Notes: generated by a model from the letters alone, not told the origin. Positions 35,021 through 46,400 are shown, counted from the stretch's first letter. The stretch: DNA of 64,000 nt from Gracilibacillus alcaliphilus (GCF_016909015.1 NZ_JAFBFA010000026.1:1-64000), one strand, 5' to 3'. Made by a program: numbers and translations.

Positions 35021-36256
35021 TTATACTTCTGTTTCTGTCTCTACTCTTTCTTGTTTCGATGGCTTTGTTAAAGTAAAAAAGGCAATAAAACCAACAAGTG
35101 AGGTGGTAAATAATGCTGCTCCCATTGGAATAGCCGTAGTTTCGTCTAAACCGACGATCGGTGCAATAATCGAGCCCATCAACATTGGTGACATCCCCAG
35201 TATGGCGCTGGCACTTCCGGCATTATTAGCTTGATCCTTCATGGCTAAAGAAAAGGAACTTGTTAAGACAAGCCCAATTGTAAACATATGAATAAAGATG
35301 GGCAGTACGATCATAAATAATGGACCTTCGATAATGGTCATAATTAATAAAATCGTATTGGCACTTAAAGACACAATCACGCCTGTACGTAATAAGGTTC
35401 TTTCGGATATGTAGTCACTTAATTTTCCGACTAGAAAATTCCCGGAAATAATAGCTAAACCATTTACACCAAATAATAAACTGAATATTTGTGGTGACAC
35501 ATTATATAAGTTTTGATAGACAAATGGTGTTCCGGCAACATAGGCAAAAGTCCCGCCTTGGACAAAACAAACCACTATGGCATAGCCGATAAAACTCTTA
35601 TCCAACAATAAGGAACCCATCGTTTTGAGCGTCCCGACAATCGAAGCAGGCTGGCGTCTGGAAACAGGCAATGACTCCTCTAACTTAAACCATACCAAAG
35701 CTACTAGAAAAATACCAAACAGGCACAAAAATAAAAAGATTGTATGCCATGTTGCAAATGGCATAAGCAATACCGCTCCTCCACTAATAGGTGCCACCAT
35801 TGGAGCTACCGCATTGATAACCATCAATAAGGCAAAGAATTGGGTTAACTCCCGACCGGAAAATTTATCCCTTACCATTGCCCTTGATAGCACGATTCCG
35901 GCTGCACCAAAGAATCCTTGCAGAAACCTGGCAATAATCAGTACGATAATATTAGGTGCGACAGCACAAATCAATGAAGCCACTGCAAATAATGCTAAAC
36001 CGATAAGTAATGGTTTTCTTCGTCCCATGGAATCACTAATAGGGCCAATCACTAATTGTCCTACTGCTAATCCTATTAAACAAGCAGTTAGGCTTAACTG
36101 AACCAAAGAAGCACGTGCAGAAAAATCATCTGCAATCATTGGAAAACTAGGAAGATACATATCAATATTAAACGGGCCGATCATTCCTAATAAAGCAAGT
36201 AATAGCGCTAATCCAATTCTCTTCTTCCCGGTTAACGATTTCGTTTTCGCTGACAT
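35021..36256 (-). CDS. Bcr/CflA family MFS drug efflux transporter
   Basis: 411 residues with 12 predicted transmembrane segments. The DHA1 Bcr/CflA subfamily hallmark FNIDMYLPSFPMIADDF follows the first helix (about 26-42), and motif A GPISDSMGRRKPLL lies between TM2 and TM3 (about 72-85). It is expected to export a drug or small molecule by proton antiport; the substrate is not readable. ATG 36256 is chosen because AAGGTGAT precedes it; 15 upstream in-frame codons lack one. Confidence 0.85.
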   Translation of the reverse strand: MSAKTKSLTGKKRIGLALLLALLGMIGPFNIDMYLPSFPMIADDFSARASLVQLSLTACLIGLAVGQLVIGPISDSMGRRKPLLIGLALFAVASLICAVAPNIIVLIIARFLQGFFGAAGIVLSRAMVRDKFSGRELTQFFALLMVINAVAPMVAPISGGAVLLMPFATWHTIFLFLCLFGIFLVALVWFKLEESLPVSRRQPASIVGTLKTMGSLLLDKSFIGYAIVVCFVQGGTFAYVAGTPFVYQNLYNVSPQIFSLLFGVNGLAIISGNFLVGKLSDYISERTLLRTGVIVSLSANTILLIMTIIEGPLFMIVLPIFIHMFTIGLVLTSSFSLAMKDQANNAGSASAILGMSPMLMGSIIAPIVGLDETTAIPMGAALFTTSLVGFIAFFTLTKPSKQERVETETEV

Positions 36257-36626
36257 CTCGATCACCTTCCCAACAATTCTATTATACGGGAAGATGACCA
36301 TGGAAGTATAGCTATTAAACTCAGCATTTATACTGCAAAACTTAGAACCGGATTAACCGCTGACTCGCAGCATGGTAACCATACACTCCACGTCCATCAT
36401 CGTTTTTTAGCCAGCTACACTCCTTTTTTCTTTATTTATTTCGATAAACGAAATAATAATACTGGATTCCCCACTCCCTTTCGACTTATAATAAAATAAA
36501 AGTGCTTACATACAATTTAGAGAATACTCGGTCTATTATCGAAGCTTCATTTTACTTCTATACTCATCATTTTTATTTTCCATATAAGGTAAAAATTTTT
36601 CAAACAGGATGGTAGGTGGATAGTCT
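36257..36626. other. Divergent promoter region MFS / ABC exporter
   Basis: 370 bp without a gene. It contains a perfect inverted repeat (listed separately) and a TATAAT at about 36490 oriented towards the ABC genes without a strong -35. Confidence 0.4.
36436..36456. promoter_or_regulatory. Candidate repressor operator
   Basis: A perfect 8-bp inverted repeat, TTATTTCG and CGAAATAA, separated by 5 bp, located between the divergent efflux genes and about 35 bp upstream of the TATAAT facing the ABC genes. The geometry suits a dimeric MarR/TetR-type regulator; no regulator gene is adjacent. Confidence 0.4.
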
Positions 36627-38351
36627 TTGCGTAATGTATTAACTTATTTAAAAGCTTATAAACTTCCCGCAGGGGTAGCTTTTTCCCTTATGTTAATCGA
36701 ATTATCAGTGGAATTATCATTACCATTATTTCTTGGATTAATAATTAACCAAGGGGTAGTTCAACAAGATATGGGAAATATTATCTTCTGGGGCAGTCTC
36801 ATGATAGGATTAGCCCTGCTTTCGTTTATAGCAGGTATCCTGAATTCCTTCTTCTCTTCTCATGTCAGTTTTGGTTTCGGTTACGATATCAGACAAGGAT
36901 TATTCAAAAAGATTCAACAATTCTCTTTTGCTGACCTTAGCCAATATCCAACATCCACATTGGTGACTCGGTTTACCAATGATATCCGGCAGATTCAAAA
37001 TATGATATTTATGGGACTGCGGATTATGGCAAAGGCTCCGTTAATTGTATTAGGCGGGGTTATCATGGCCTTTATTGTCAATGCACGCCTGGCGTCTATT
37101 TTTCTGATCACCGTTCCTTTATTGATACTTTTTCTCTTATGGGTGCTGAAAGTGACAAGCAAGCTGTTTCGAAGAGTTCAAGAAAAGATTGACGGGGTCA
37201 ACCGTGTCATGCAAGAAAATCTTGCTGGCATGCGGCTTATAAAGGCCTTTTCACGAAAAGATTTTGAAGAGGCACGATTCGATCAAGCCAATACAACACT
37301 TGCCAATACGACAAAGAAGACATTTCGTATCGTGGAATCTACTGGCCCTATCTTATTATTAGTGATGAATGTAAGCTTAATCTTTATTATTTGGTTCGGG
37401 AATGCCCAAACTATAGCTGGGCAAGCCAATGTTGGCGAGGTCGTCACGATGGTAAACTATGCCTTGCGTGTCTCAATGTCGATTTCGATGTTTTCCTTTA
37501 TCATTATGGCTATCTCCCATACAAAGGCATCTATCGGCCGTATCGAGGAAGTATTTTCTCTTGAGCAAGAACCTGCTTCCGCTGCAACCGGACGTTCTCT
37601 GTCAATGAAAGGAAAGATCCGCTACGAGCATGTAGATTTTCGTTATCCTAACATGGAAACAGAGACACTGAAAAATATTCATTTTACTGTTTTACCAGGC
37701 GAACGACTTGCGATTATTGGGGCAACTGGGTCAGGAAAAACATCCTTGTTTCAATTAATACCAAGGCTCTATCAGCCATCTAAAGGGACGATTTATTTAG
37801 ATGATGTCCCAATTGATAACTATCCTGCCAAGGAATTACGAGATCAGATTGGATATGTACCACAATCGCCATTATTATTTACGGGATCCATTTACGATAA
37901 TATCGCCTTTGGAAAAAGGGATGCTACGATGAAAGAAGTCATCCAAGCGGCCAAGGACGCACAAATTCATGAAACGATTGAGCAATTAGAGCAGGGCTAT
38001 CAAACCCGTGTCGGGCAAAAAGGGGTCAATCTGTCTGGAGGACAAAAACAGCGGATTTCTATTGCCCGAGCCTTGGTTCGCAAACCAAAAATTTTGATGT
38101 TAGACGACAGTACCAGTGCACTTGACTTGGCAACGGAAGCCAAACTCTTACAAGCCTTGGAAGGTTATCAATGTACTGTATTTATTATTACGCAAAAAAT
38201 TTCAACCATGAAAAAATCAGATAATATCCTCTTATTAGATCAAGGAAGGATTTTAGATCTTGGTACACACGAGCAATTGTTAGAACAATCCGAACTGTAT
38301 CAGGCAATTGCCATATCACAAGCAGAAAAGGAGGTTGAACATGCGAAATAA
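36627..38351 (+). CDS. Heterodimeric ABC exporter subunit, YheI/BmrC-like (degenerate catalytic site)
   Basis: 574 residues: six transmembrane helices (about 15-300) and a nucleotide-binding domain with Walker A GATGSGKTS (365-373), signature LSGGQKQR (about 472) and Walker B ILMLDDS. The residue after the Walker B Asp is Asp, not the catalytic Glu, marking the non-hydrolysing partner of a heterodimer. The TTG start has AGGTGG 7 nt upstream. Its end overlaps the next subunit by 11 bp. Probably a multidrug exporter like BmrCD; substrate unknown. Confidence 0.9.
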   Translation: MRNVLTYLKAYKLPAGVAFSLMLIELSVELSLPLFLGLIINQGVVQQDMGNIIFWGSLMIGLALLSFIAGILNSFFSSHVSFGFGYDIRQGLFKKIQQFSFADLSQYPTSTLVTRFTNDIRQIQNMIFMGLRIMAKAPLIVLGGVIMAFIVNARLASIFLITVPLLILFLLWVLKVTSKLFRRVQEKIDGVNRVMQENLAGMRLIKAFSRKDFEEARFDQANTTLANTTKKTFRIVESTGPILLLVMNVSLIFIIWFGNAQTIAGQANVGEVVTMVNYALRVSMSISMFSFIIMAISHTKASIGRIEEVFSLEQEPASAATGRSLSMKGKIRYEHVDFRYPNMETETLKNIHFTVLPGERLAIIGATGSGKTSLFQLIPRLYQPSKGTIYLDDVPIDNYPAKELRDQIGYVPQSPLLFTGSIYDNIAFGKRDATMKEVIQAAKDAQIHETIEQLEQGYQTRVGQKGVNLSGGQKQRISIARALVRKPKILMLDDSTSALDLATEAKLLQALEGYQCTVFIITQKISTMKKSDNILLLDQGRILDLGTHEQLLEQSELYQAIAISQAEKEVEHAK

Positions 38352-40146
38352 TTCATTAAAAGCCGCCTTTCAGTATGAGCGGGTCGACTTGACCAACGTC
38401 GATGCCAATCAAAGGAAAAAGGCCAAAAATATGAAGGCTACTTTATTTAGAATGTGGCGCTACCTCGCCTTGCAGAAGGGCCTTTTAACATTGGTAATTA
38501 TTATGGTACTTATCAGCTCGATTTTTGCCCTACTAGGTCCTTATTTAGTAGGTACTGCCATTGATGATTTTATTGTGACTCAACAAGTAACAGGATTAGT
38601 TCCTCTGTTACTAGGCTTAATAGCTGTTTATGCTGTTCAATCAGCTGCACTGTTTCTGCAAAACTTTTGGATGGTTGATATTGCTCAAAACACGGTACAC
38701 ACTCTAAGGCGGCAGCTTTTTGAACAATTTCATCGATTGCCGATTTCTTATTTTGATAAGCGCCAGCATGGAGAACTAATGAGCCGGCTGACTAACGATA
38801 TCGACAATATCAATAACACCTTAAACCAGTCTGTTATTCAAATATTCTCCAGTGTATTAACATTGGCGGGAACGGTTGTAGTGATGCTGTATCTAAGCCC
38901 AATCCTGACTGTCGTAGCGATGTCGATTATCCCGGTAATGTATATAGCAATGCGCTGGATTACCAATCGGACAGGGCCATTGTATAAACTGCAACAACAG
39001 CATCTGGGTGAAGTCAATGGTTATGTGGAGGAAATTGTCTCAGGTCAGCATGTCGTTAAAACATACTCACAAGAAGACTATGTCGTTAGTGAATTCGAAA
39101 AACGCAATAAGGAGTTACAAAATACCGGCTTCTGGGCTCAGAATATTTCCGGATTTATTCCTAAAGTGATGAATATGCTTAATTTTCTCAGTTTTGGTTT
39201 GATTGCATTGGTTGGCGGTCTGCTTGTGATTACTTCTGATACCGCCCTTGTCACGGTAGGAACCATTGTCATCTTTACTGAATATGCGCGACAGTTTACC
39301 CGGCCATTGAATGAATTATCAAACCAATTCAATTTATTATTATCTGCGATCGCTGGCGGGGAGCGGGTTTTTCAAGTAATGGATGAGAGCCAGGAAGACT
39401 TAGATGAGGCAGAAGCGCATGAAATTACAGATACAAAAGGACATGTTGTATTTAATAACGTTTCGTTTGGCTATGGCTCACAAGAGACCTTATCCGGTAT
39501 TTCCTTTGAAGCAAAGCCAGGTGAAACCGTAGCATTGGTAGGACATACCGGAGCTGGCAAGACAACCATTGTTAATTTAATTTCCCGTTTTTACAACTAT
39601 GATAGTGGTTCGATTACATTGGATGGTCAAGATATTAAAATGATTAAGCGTCCCAGCCTGCGAAAACAAATGGCATTTGTCCTGCAAGATGCCTTTCTCT
39701 TTCACGGGACGATTCGGGAAAATATTCGTTATGGAAAGCTAGATGCAACAGACCAGCAGGTAGAACAAGCTGCTCAGAATGCGAATGCCCATGACTTTAT
39801 CTTACGGCTGCCAAATGGTTATGACACTATATTAGATCAAGACGGCAGCGGGATAAGTCAAGGACAGAAACAATTATTAACGATTGCTCGTGCCTTGTTA
39901 GCTGAACCGAAAATATTAATACTAGACGAGGCTACCAGTAATATTGATACCGTCACTGAATTACGTATACAAGAAGCATTAAAACGACTGATGCAAGGCA
40001 GAACCAGTTTTGTTATTGCCCATCGCTTAAATACAATTCGTGAGGCAGATAAAATCATTATGTTAGAAAACGGAAAAATCATTGAACAAGGCAGTCATGA
40101 AAATCTGATGCATAAGAAAGGAAATTATTATCAATTACATCAATAG
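38341..40146 (+). CDS. Heterodimeric ABC exporter subunit, YheH/BmrD-like
   Basis: 601 residues. A cytosolic N-terminal extension (about 1-45) leads to six transmembrane helices and the ATPase domain: Walker A GHTGAGKTT (about 400), Walker B ILILDEATSNID with the catalytic Glu, and signature ISQGQKQ, in which the usual SGG is SQG. Together with the preceding subunit this gives one canonical and one degenerate ATP site. ATG 38341 has AAAAGGAGGTTG upstream and is translationally coupled to the first subunit. Confidence 0.92.
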   Translation: MRNNSLKAAFQYERVDLTNVDANQRKKAKNMKATLFRMWRYLALQKGLLTLVIIMVLISSIFALLGPYLVGTAIDDFIVTQQVTGLVPLLLGLIAVYAVQSAALFLQNFWMVDIAQNTVHTLRRQLFEQFHRLPISYFDKRQHGELMSRLTNDIDNINNTLNQSVIQIFSSVLTLAGTVVVMLYLSPILTVVAMSIIPVMYIAMRWITNRTGPLYKLQQQHLGEVNGYVEEIVSGQHVVKTYSQEDYVVSEFEKRNKELQNTGFWAQNISGFIPKVMNMLNFLSFGLIALVGGLLVITSDTALVTVGTIVIFTEYARQFTRPLNELSNQFNLLLSAIAGGERVFQVMDESQEDLDEAEAHEITDTKGHVVFNNVSFGYGSQETLSGISFEAKPGETVALVGHTGAGKTTIVNLISRFYNYDSGSITLDGQDIKMIKRPSLRKQMAFVLQDAFLFHGTIRENIRYGKLDATDQQVEQAAQNANAHDFILRLPNGYDTILDQDGSGISQGQKQLLTIARALLAEPKILILDEATSNIDTVTELRIQEALKRLMQGRTSFVIAHRLNTIREADKIIMLENGKIIEQGSHENLMHKKGNYYQLHQ

Positions 40147-40338
40147 TAGTGGTTGCTCAAACAATCCAATTTCGGCCGCTTGCAAACTCTTTCTGGCCAG
40201 TCATGGGAGAGGTTAATGACCAATGACATTTACAGGCTATTTGCTGGCCATTTACACGACTTAATGCTCACTCACCACTATGTTCAAATATTGCATAAAA
40301 CGACAGATTCAATGCCAAATCTGTTTCCTTCTACTACA

Positions 40339-40368
40339 AAACAAAAAACGGAGCCGATTTTTGGCTCC
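40339..40368 (-). terminator. Terminator of the pyr operon
   Basis: On the minus strand GGAGCC and GGCTCC enclose a 7-nt loop, followed by GTTTTTTGTTTTG. It lies 48 bp after pyrE. Confidence 0.88.
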
Positions 40369-40416
40369 ATTTGATGAATTACCCTATTTTATGCGGTTGC
40401 CCGGGAAATATTTCAT

Positions 40417-41040
40417 TTATGATTTCCCAAGGTCATCGCGCCATGCTAATAAATCTAGTTTCTCTGCTTCGGTTATTTCCCCTTTTTCTACTAATGCATC
40501 AGCCAGAATATTAAAGTTTGTAATCGTTTGGAATGGAATCTTCGCAGTGGCAAATTGCTCATCTGCTTTGGTTAGTCCATAGCTGAAGATAGCTAATACA
40601 CCTAATACTGCTGCACCGGCTTCTTGAAGTACTAAGGCACTTTGCAAAGAAGAACCTCCGGTAGAAATAAGGTCTTCAATCACAATCACCTTATCCCCCG
40701 GTTGAATTTTCCCTTCGATTTGGTTGCCTTTGCCATGGCCTTTAGGCTTGGAACGCACATACACCATCGGCAAATCTAAATATTCCGCTAACCATGCTGC
40801 ATGAGGAATACCTGCTGTCGCACAGCCGGCAATCACATCTGGCTTCTCATCCATCTCTTCAATAAGCGCCGCAAATTGTTCTGCAATTTGTTTTCTTACC
40901 TTTGGATATGACATCGTTAACCGATTATCACAATAAATCGGTGAATGAATACCGGATGTCCAAACAAAAGAACGATCGGGACGAATTTGAATTGCCTCTA
41001 TTTCATATAAAGCATTTGCCATCTCTGTCGCTTTAACCAT
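40417..41040 (-). CDS. pyrE: Orotate phosphoribosyltransferase
   Basis: 207 residues. The PRPP-binding motif VIVIEDLISTGGSS lies at about 115-128 and the flexible-loop residues are in RSKPKGHGKGNQIEG (about 97-111). It forms OMP from orotate. Last gene of the pyr operon; overlaps pyrF by 8 bp. Confidence 0.97.
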   Translation of the reverse strand: MVKATEMANALYEIEAIQIRPDRSFVWTSGIHSPIYCDNRLTMSYPKVRKQIAEQFAALIEEMDEKPDVIAGCATAGIPHAAWLAEYLDLPMVYVRSKPKGHGKGNQIEGKIQPGDKVIVIEDLISTGGSSLQSALVLQEAGAAVLGVLAIFSYGLTKADEQFATAKIPFQTITNFNILADALVEKGEITEAEKLDLLAWRDDLGKS

Positions 41041-41737
41041 TATTCCACTCCTCTGTTACTCGTTGATAATTTTCTTTTGGATTGGCTGCCTGGGTAATAC
41101 TTCTGCCAATTACCAGATAGTCGGCTCCTAATTGCTTGGCTAACTGTGGTGTTGCCACACGCTGCTGATCATCTTTACTGGAATCTAACAGACGAATTCC
41201 TGGTGTAACAGTCAAAAAGTCTTCGCCGCATGTCTCCTTTATAATCGGTACTTCATGGGCAGAACACACCACACCATCTGCTTCGCTTTCCTTCGTTAGC
41301 AAGGCTAGACGCTTTACAGCCTCTTCTAATGGCTGTTTCACATATAGCTCGTTTTCTAAAGTAAATTGATCCATAGACGTAAGTACTGTTACCGCGATTA
41401 ACTTTGGAATCTTCGTTTTGGCACCGGCAGCTAAGCCTCTTTTCGCTGCCTGAATCATTTTGGTGCCCCCGGCTGCATGGACATTTACGATGTCTACGCC
41501 CAGATCTGCTAGATTAAACATCGCCTTTTCGACTGTAGTTGGGATATCGTGAAGCTTCAAGTCTAAGAAAATAGGGTGACCATGAGCTCTTAACCAATCA
41601 ATCATGGTACGCCCCTCACGATAAAATAGTTCCATCCCAACTTTAACAGGAACTCCTTCCAGTTGATGCTGGGTAATAAAATCTTGTGCTTCTTGAGCCG
41701 TACGAAAATCTAATGCTACAAAAAATGGCTGCTTCAT
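41033..41737 (-). CDS. pyrF: Orotidine 5'-phosphate decarboxylase
   Basis: 234-residue TIM barrel. The catalytic tetrad segment FLDLKLHDIPTT gives Asp59, Lys61 and Asp64; VTPGIR (about 180) is the phosphate loop. It makes UMP. Overlaps pyrD by 4 bp and pyrE by 8 bp. Confidence 0.97.
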   Translation of the reverse strand: MKQPFFVALDFRTAQEAQDFITQHQLEGVPVKVGMELFYREGRTMIDWLRAHGHPIFLDLKLHDIPTTVEKAMFNLADLGVDIVNVHAAGGTKMIQAAKRGLAAGAKTKIPKLIAVTVLTSMDQFTLENELYVKQPLEEAVKRLALLTKESEADGVVCSAHEVPIIKETCGEDFLTVTPGIRLLDSSKDDQQRVATPQLAKQLGADYLVIGRSITQAANPKENYQRVTEEWNNG

Positions 41738-42645
41738 CCGATATGCCCCTTCCCGATTGCTTCTTCTACCGAGCTGAATCCGTATTTCTCCAGAACTGCT
41801 GGCAAAGCATCTATAATTTCAGGACATGCCATCGGATTCTGGAAATTAGCTGTTCCGACTGCCACTGCATTGGCACCTGCCAATAAAAATTCTAACACGT
41901 CATCAGCTGTCATGATGCCGCCCATTCCGATAATTGAAATATCTACTGCTTGGCGTACTTCATAAATCATTCGAATCGCAATCGGCTTAATCGCTGGTCC
42001 AGATAATCCACCCGTTTTATTGGCAATAATCGGCTTCCGTTGTTTCAAGTTAATTTGCATACCAGTTAAGGTATTAATCATGGAGAGACCGTCTGCACCG
42101 GCTTCAGCAACTGTTTTAGCCATCTCGACAATATTCGATACATTCGGTGACAATTTGACATAGACGGGGTAATCACTGGCTTCCTTAACCTGAGCAGTCA
42201 CCTCTTTCGCTAGTTCTGGGTCAGTGCCAAACTGAACACCGCCTTCTTTTACATTAGGGCAGGAAATATTTAACTCGATTGCGGCAATGTCTTCCGAGCG
42301 ATTCAGTTCTTTGGTAACTTTTACATACTCTTCGACCGTACTTCCTGCTACATTGGCAATAACAGGGGTATCGAATGAACGCAGGAAAGGTAATTCCTCG
42401 TCCACTATGCTTTTTACCCCTGGGTTCTGCAAACCAATCGCATTCAGCATGCCGCTGGCTGTTTCAGCGACCCTTGGAGTTGGATTGCCATAACGAGCCT
42501 CGCCAGTCGCTGCTTTCACGATGATCGCACCTAATTTACTTAAATCATAAAATTGACTGTATTCCTTACCAAAACCGAAGCAGCCAGAAGCCGGCATGAC
42601 AGGGTTTTTTAATGATAAGCCTGGTAAATTTGTCGTTAAACTCAT
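41734..42645 (-). CDS. pyrD: Dihydroorotate dehydrogenase B, catalytic subunit
   Basis: 303 residues, class 1B. The catalytic Cys is Cys129 in NISCPN, and FMN-binding segments include PASGCFGFG (18-26) and GMGGI near 240. It works with PyrK, encoded just upstream, and is NAD-linked rather than quinone-linked. Overlaps pyrK by 4 bp. Confidence 0.97.
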   Translation of the reverse strand: MSLTTNLPGLSLKNPVMPASGCFGFGKEYSQFYDLSKLGAIIVKAATGEARYGNPTPRVAETASGMLNAIGLQNPGVKSIVDEELPFLRSFDTPVIANVAGSTVEEYVKVTKELNRSEDIAAIELNISCPNVKEGGVQFGTDPELAKEVTAQVKEASDYPVYVKLSPNVSNIVEMAKTVAEAGADGLSMINTLTGMQINLKQRKPIIANKTGGLSGPAIKPIAIRMIYEVRQAVDISIIGMGGIMTADDVLEFLLAGANAVAVGTANFQNPMACPEIIDALPAVLEKYGFSSVEEAIGKGHIG

Positions 42646-43403
42646 CCTAAGATCACCTCATTTGCCTTAAACACCGGGCCGTCTTTACAAATCTTCTTCG
42701 ATTTCTGTGGGTCTTCTTTAAGCGGCACTACACAAGCATAGCAAGTTCCGACACCACAGCCCATCCGCTCCTCTAATGAAATATAACCGTTATGGGCGGC
42801 TAATTGATTAGAGACTGCCTTCAGCATTGGTGTTGGCCCGCAAGAAAAGAAGTAATCAAAGCTTGGATTAACTTTTTCAATAATATCTGTTACAAAGCCT
42901 TGTGTACCATAGCTGCCATCGTTTGTAGCGATATAAGTATCACCTATTGCTTGGAATTTCTCTTCATAAAAAATTTGATCCTTTGTTTGAAATCCTAGAA
43001 TACTGGTGATTTCTACCCCTTTTTCTTTCAAGGTTTTGGCAAGATAGTACAGAGGAGGAACTCCGATTCCCCCACCTACTATCAAGGCTTGTTTTACATC
43101 TAACTGATCAATTGGGTAATAGGTGCCGCATGGCAAAATCACATCTAATTGATCCCCAGCTTGATACGTGCTTAACACCCTTGTACCTTCACCAAATATC
43201 TTGAAAATTACCGTAAATGTCCCGGCCTCTAGATCTACACCTGCCACCGATACCGGCCTGCGCAGCATATGATGCTTTAAGGCAATATGCACAAATTGGC
43301 CTGGCCGCAGTTCTTCTGCCAATGGCGATTTTAACACGACTTCAAATGTGTCCGCTGCAATCTGCAAATGGCTTTGAATTTCCAATAATTGTTTGGTTAT
43401 CAC
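42642..43403 (-). CDS. pyrK: Dihydroorotate dehydrogenase B, electron transfer subunit
   Basis: 253 residues. A ferredoxin-reductase-like FAD domain (RRPVSVAG, 48-55), an NAD domain (GGGIGVPPLYYLA, 110-122) and a 2Fe-2S cluster with Cys216, Cys221, Cys224 and Cys239. It passes electrons from PyrD to NAD. Overlaps pyrAB by 4 bp. Confidence 0.97.
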   Translation of the reverse strand: MITKQLLEIQSHLQIAADTFEVVLKSPLAEELRPGQFVHIALKHHMLRRPVSVAGVDLEAGTFTVIFKIFGEGTRVLSTYQAGDQLDVILPCGTYYPIDQLDVKQALIVGGGIGVPPLYYLAKTLKEKGVEITSILGFQTKDQIFYEEKFQAIGDTYIATNDGSYGTQGFVTDIIEKVNPSFDYFFSCGPTPMLKAVSNQLAAHNGYISLEERMGCGVGTCYACVVPLKEDPQKSKKICKDGPVFKANEVILG

Positions 43404-46400
43404 AGTACAATAGCCTTCCCTTCCACTGCTGGTTTCGCAGTAAATGTTGTTGAATCAATGACATTCACAATCGCCTCTGCTGTATCCAGACTAGTTAAAC
43501 AAGCAATACCATGTTCAACGGCTTCCCGGCGAATACGGAAACCATCAGAATGAGGTTTCTTACCAGATGTTAAGGAGTTCACTACCACTTGTACTTCGCC
43601 TTGCTCAATAATGGAAATAACATTTTTACCTTCTGCTCCAACTTTTCCTACTTCGGTCACTGGAAGGTTAATATCACGGATTGCCTTAGCAGTTCCCTTT
43701 GTTGCATATAGGTGGAACCCTAATTCAAAGAATCGTTTGGCAATTTGGATCGCTTCTTCCTTATCTTTATCTGCTACAGTAATAAGGACTGCACCACCCA
43801 TTGGCACCTTCAAACCGGAAGCTGTTAAACCTTTATATAATGCTTTTTCCAAGGTGCGGTCTCGTCCAATTGCTTCTCCGGTTGATTTCATTTCTGGCCC
43901 AAGCATTGTATCCACACTTCTTAGTTTTTCAAACGAGAAGACAGGTACTTTTACAGAAACGGTTGCTGGTTCAGGAAGTAATCCATTCTCATAGCCTAAA
44001 TCAGCAAGGGACTCACCGACAATACAGCGTGTTGCCAAATTAGCCATTGTTACACCTGTAATCTTACTTAAGAATGGAATCGTACGGCTTGCTCTTGGAT
44101 TTACCTCTAGCACATACACTTCATTCTTGTGTACAACAAATTGAATATTAATCAGACCTTTTACGCCTAATTTTTCGGCAATTTTAATGGTGGTATCCAC
44201 ACATTTCTGTTTAATTTCTTCTGATAGACGCTGGGTTGGGTAAACGGCAATCGAATCCCCAGAGTGTACACCGGCACGTTCGATATGCTCCATAACACCT
44301 GGAATAATCGTTGTTTCTCCATCACTAATCGCGTCTACTTCCACTTCAATTCCAGTTAAATATTTGTCAATTAATACAGGGTGTTTATGCTTTATATGAT
44401 TTGTTTTTGCTAAGTAGCTTTCTAACTCTTCTTCATTATAAACAATTTCCATCTGACTGCCGCCAATAACGTAAGATGGACGTACCAAGACTGGATAACC
44501 GATTGAAGCAGCTGCCTCTTTGGCTTGTATCAATTGACGCACACTTTTTCCTTGCGGCTGTGGTATTTGCAGTTCTTGCAGCAAATGTTCAAACTTGTCA
44601 CGGTCTTCTGCCGTATCAATGGCTGCTAAAGGTGTACCAAGGATCTTGACACCTCTTCGTTCCAGACCTTCAGCCAAGTTAATCGCTGTTTGACCGCCAA
44701 ATTGAACAATAACCCCTTCTGGCTTCTCAAGTTCCACTACGTGCATAACATCTTCTAATGTTAGCGGCTCAAAATATAACTTATCAGATACACTAAAGTC
44801 AGTAGAAACTGTTTCCGGGTTGCTATTCATAATAATTGCTTCGTAACCAGATTCTTTTAATGCCAAGACAGAGTGTACCGTTGCATAATCAAACTCGATC
44901 CCTTGACCGATTCGGATTGGGCCAGAACCGATGACAATGACCTTCTTACGATCAGAAACTGCAGATTCATTTTCTTCTTCATAAGAACTGTAGAAATATG
45001 GAGTTGCTGATTCAAATTCAGCGGCACAAGTGTCAACCATTTTGTATACGGGCACGATATTCTCTGTTTTACGCAATTGATATACATCATCAACATCCAC
45101 ATTCCAAACACGAGCAATTTGTGTATCAGAGAATCCGAGTGTTTTTGCTTCTCGCAAGACATCCACATTTTGCGGGATATCAGCTAATCTGGTTTCAAAA
45201 TCGATAATTCTTTTTAATTTATCCAAGAAAAAGTGGTCTATTTTCGTTAAGTTAAAGATTTCCTCGACAGACATACCGCGTCTTAGCACTTCTGCCAGGA
45301 TATAGATTCGCTCATCATCTGCCTTAACGAGACGTTCTTTTAATTCGTTTATTTCCACATTTTCTAGCTTATCCAAATAGAAATCTTCACCACTGATATC
45401 CAGTGAACGGATGCCTTTTAATAATGATTCCTCAAAGTTGCGGCCAATCGCCATAACTTCTCCTGTTGCCTTCATTTGTGTTCCTAAGGTACGGTTACCA
45501 AGCACGAATTTATCAAAAGGAAAACGCGGGAATTTAGTTACCACATAATCTAAGGCCGGCTCATAGCAGGCATAAGTCGTTTCCGTAATTGGATTCATAA
45601 TTTCATCTAATGTCATACCGATTGCAATTTTGGCAGCAATCTTGGCGATTGGATAGCCTGTCGCCTTAGAAGCAAGCGCAGATGAACGGCTTACCCGTGG
45701 GTTTACTTCAATCACATAATACTGGAAGCTGTATGGATCCAGTGCTAATTGAACATTACAGCCACCTTCAATTTCCAAAGCACGAATAATCTTCAAGGAC
45801 GCTGAACGCAGCATTTGGTATTCACGATCACTAAGGGTTTGAGACGGCGCAACTACGATGGAATCGCCCGTATGGATTCCTACTGGATCAATATTTTCCA
45901 TATTACATACCACAATTGCTTGGTCATTTTTGTCTCGCATTACTTCATATTCAATTTCTTTAAAACCGGCAATATTTCTCTCAATCAAACATTGACTCAC
46001 AGGTGATAATGTTAAACCATTCTGAGTAATCTGTTTTAATTCTTGTTCGTTGTAGCACATACCGCCGCCAGTTCCACCTAGAGTATAGGCTGGACGTACA
46101 ATTAAAGGAAAACCAATTTCATCTGCAAATGTCAGTGCTTCTTCTACGGTAGTCACAATCTGGCTTTCAGGTACAGGTTCATTGATTTCATTCATCAAGG
46201 TCCTGAATTTTTCACGGTCTTCCGCACGTTGAATCGCATCTAACTTAGAACCTAGCAGCTCGACATTATATTCTGCCAAAATACCAGATTCATCTAAAGC
46301 AACAGCCAGATTTAAGCCTGTTTGTCCCCCCAATGTTGTCAATACCGCATCCGGACGCTCTTTACGGATAATTTTTGAAAGGAATTCTACCGTTAATGGC

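Noticed and set aside
35625..36101. A 158-codon open frame antisense to the MFS transporter
   Set aside because: It is the complement of hydrophobic helices; composition and lack of a ribosome site mark it as a shadow.
44857..45168. A 103-codon frame inside pyrAB on the same strand
   Set aside because: It is an out-of-frame reading of a highly conserved carbamoyl-phosphate synthase gene, Met/Trp/Leu-rich and without a start signal.
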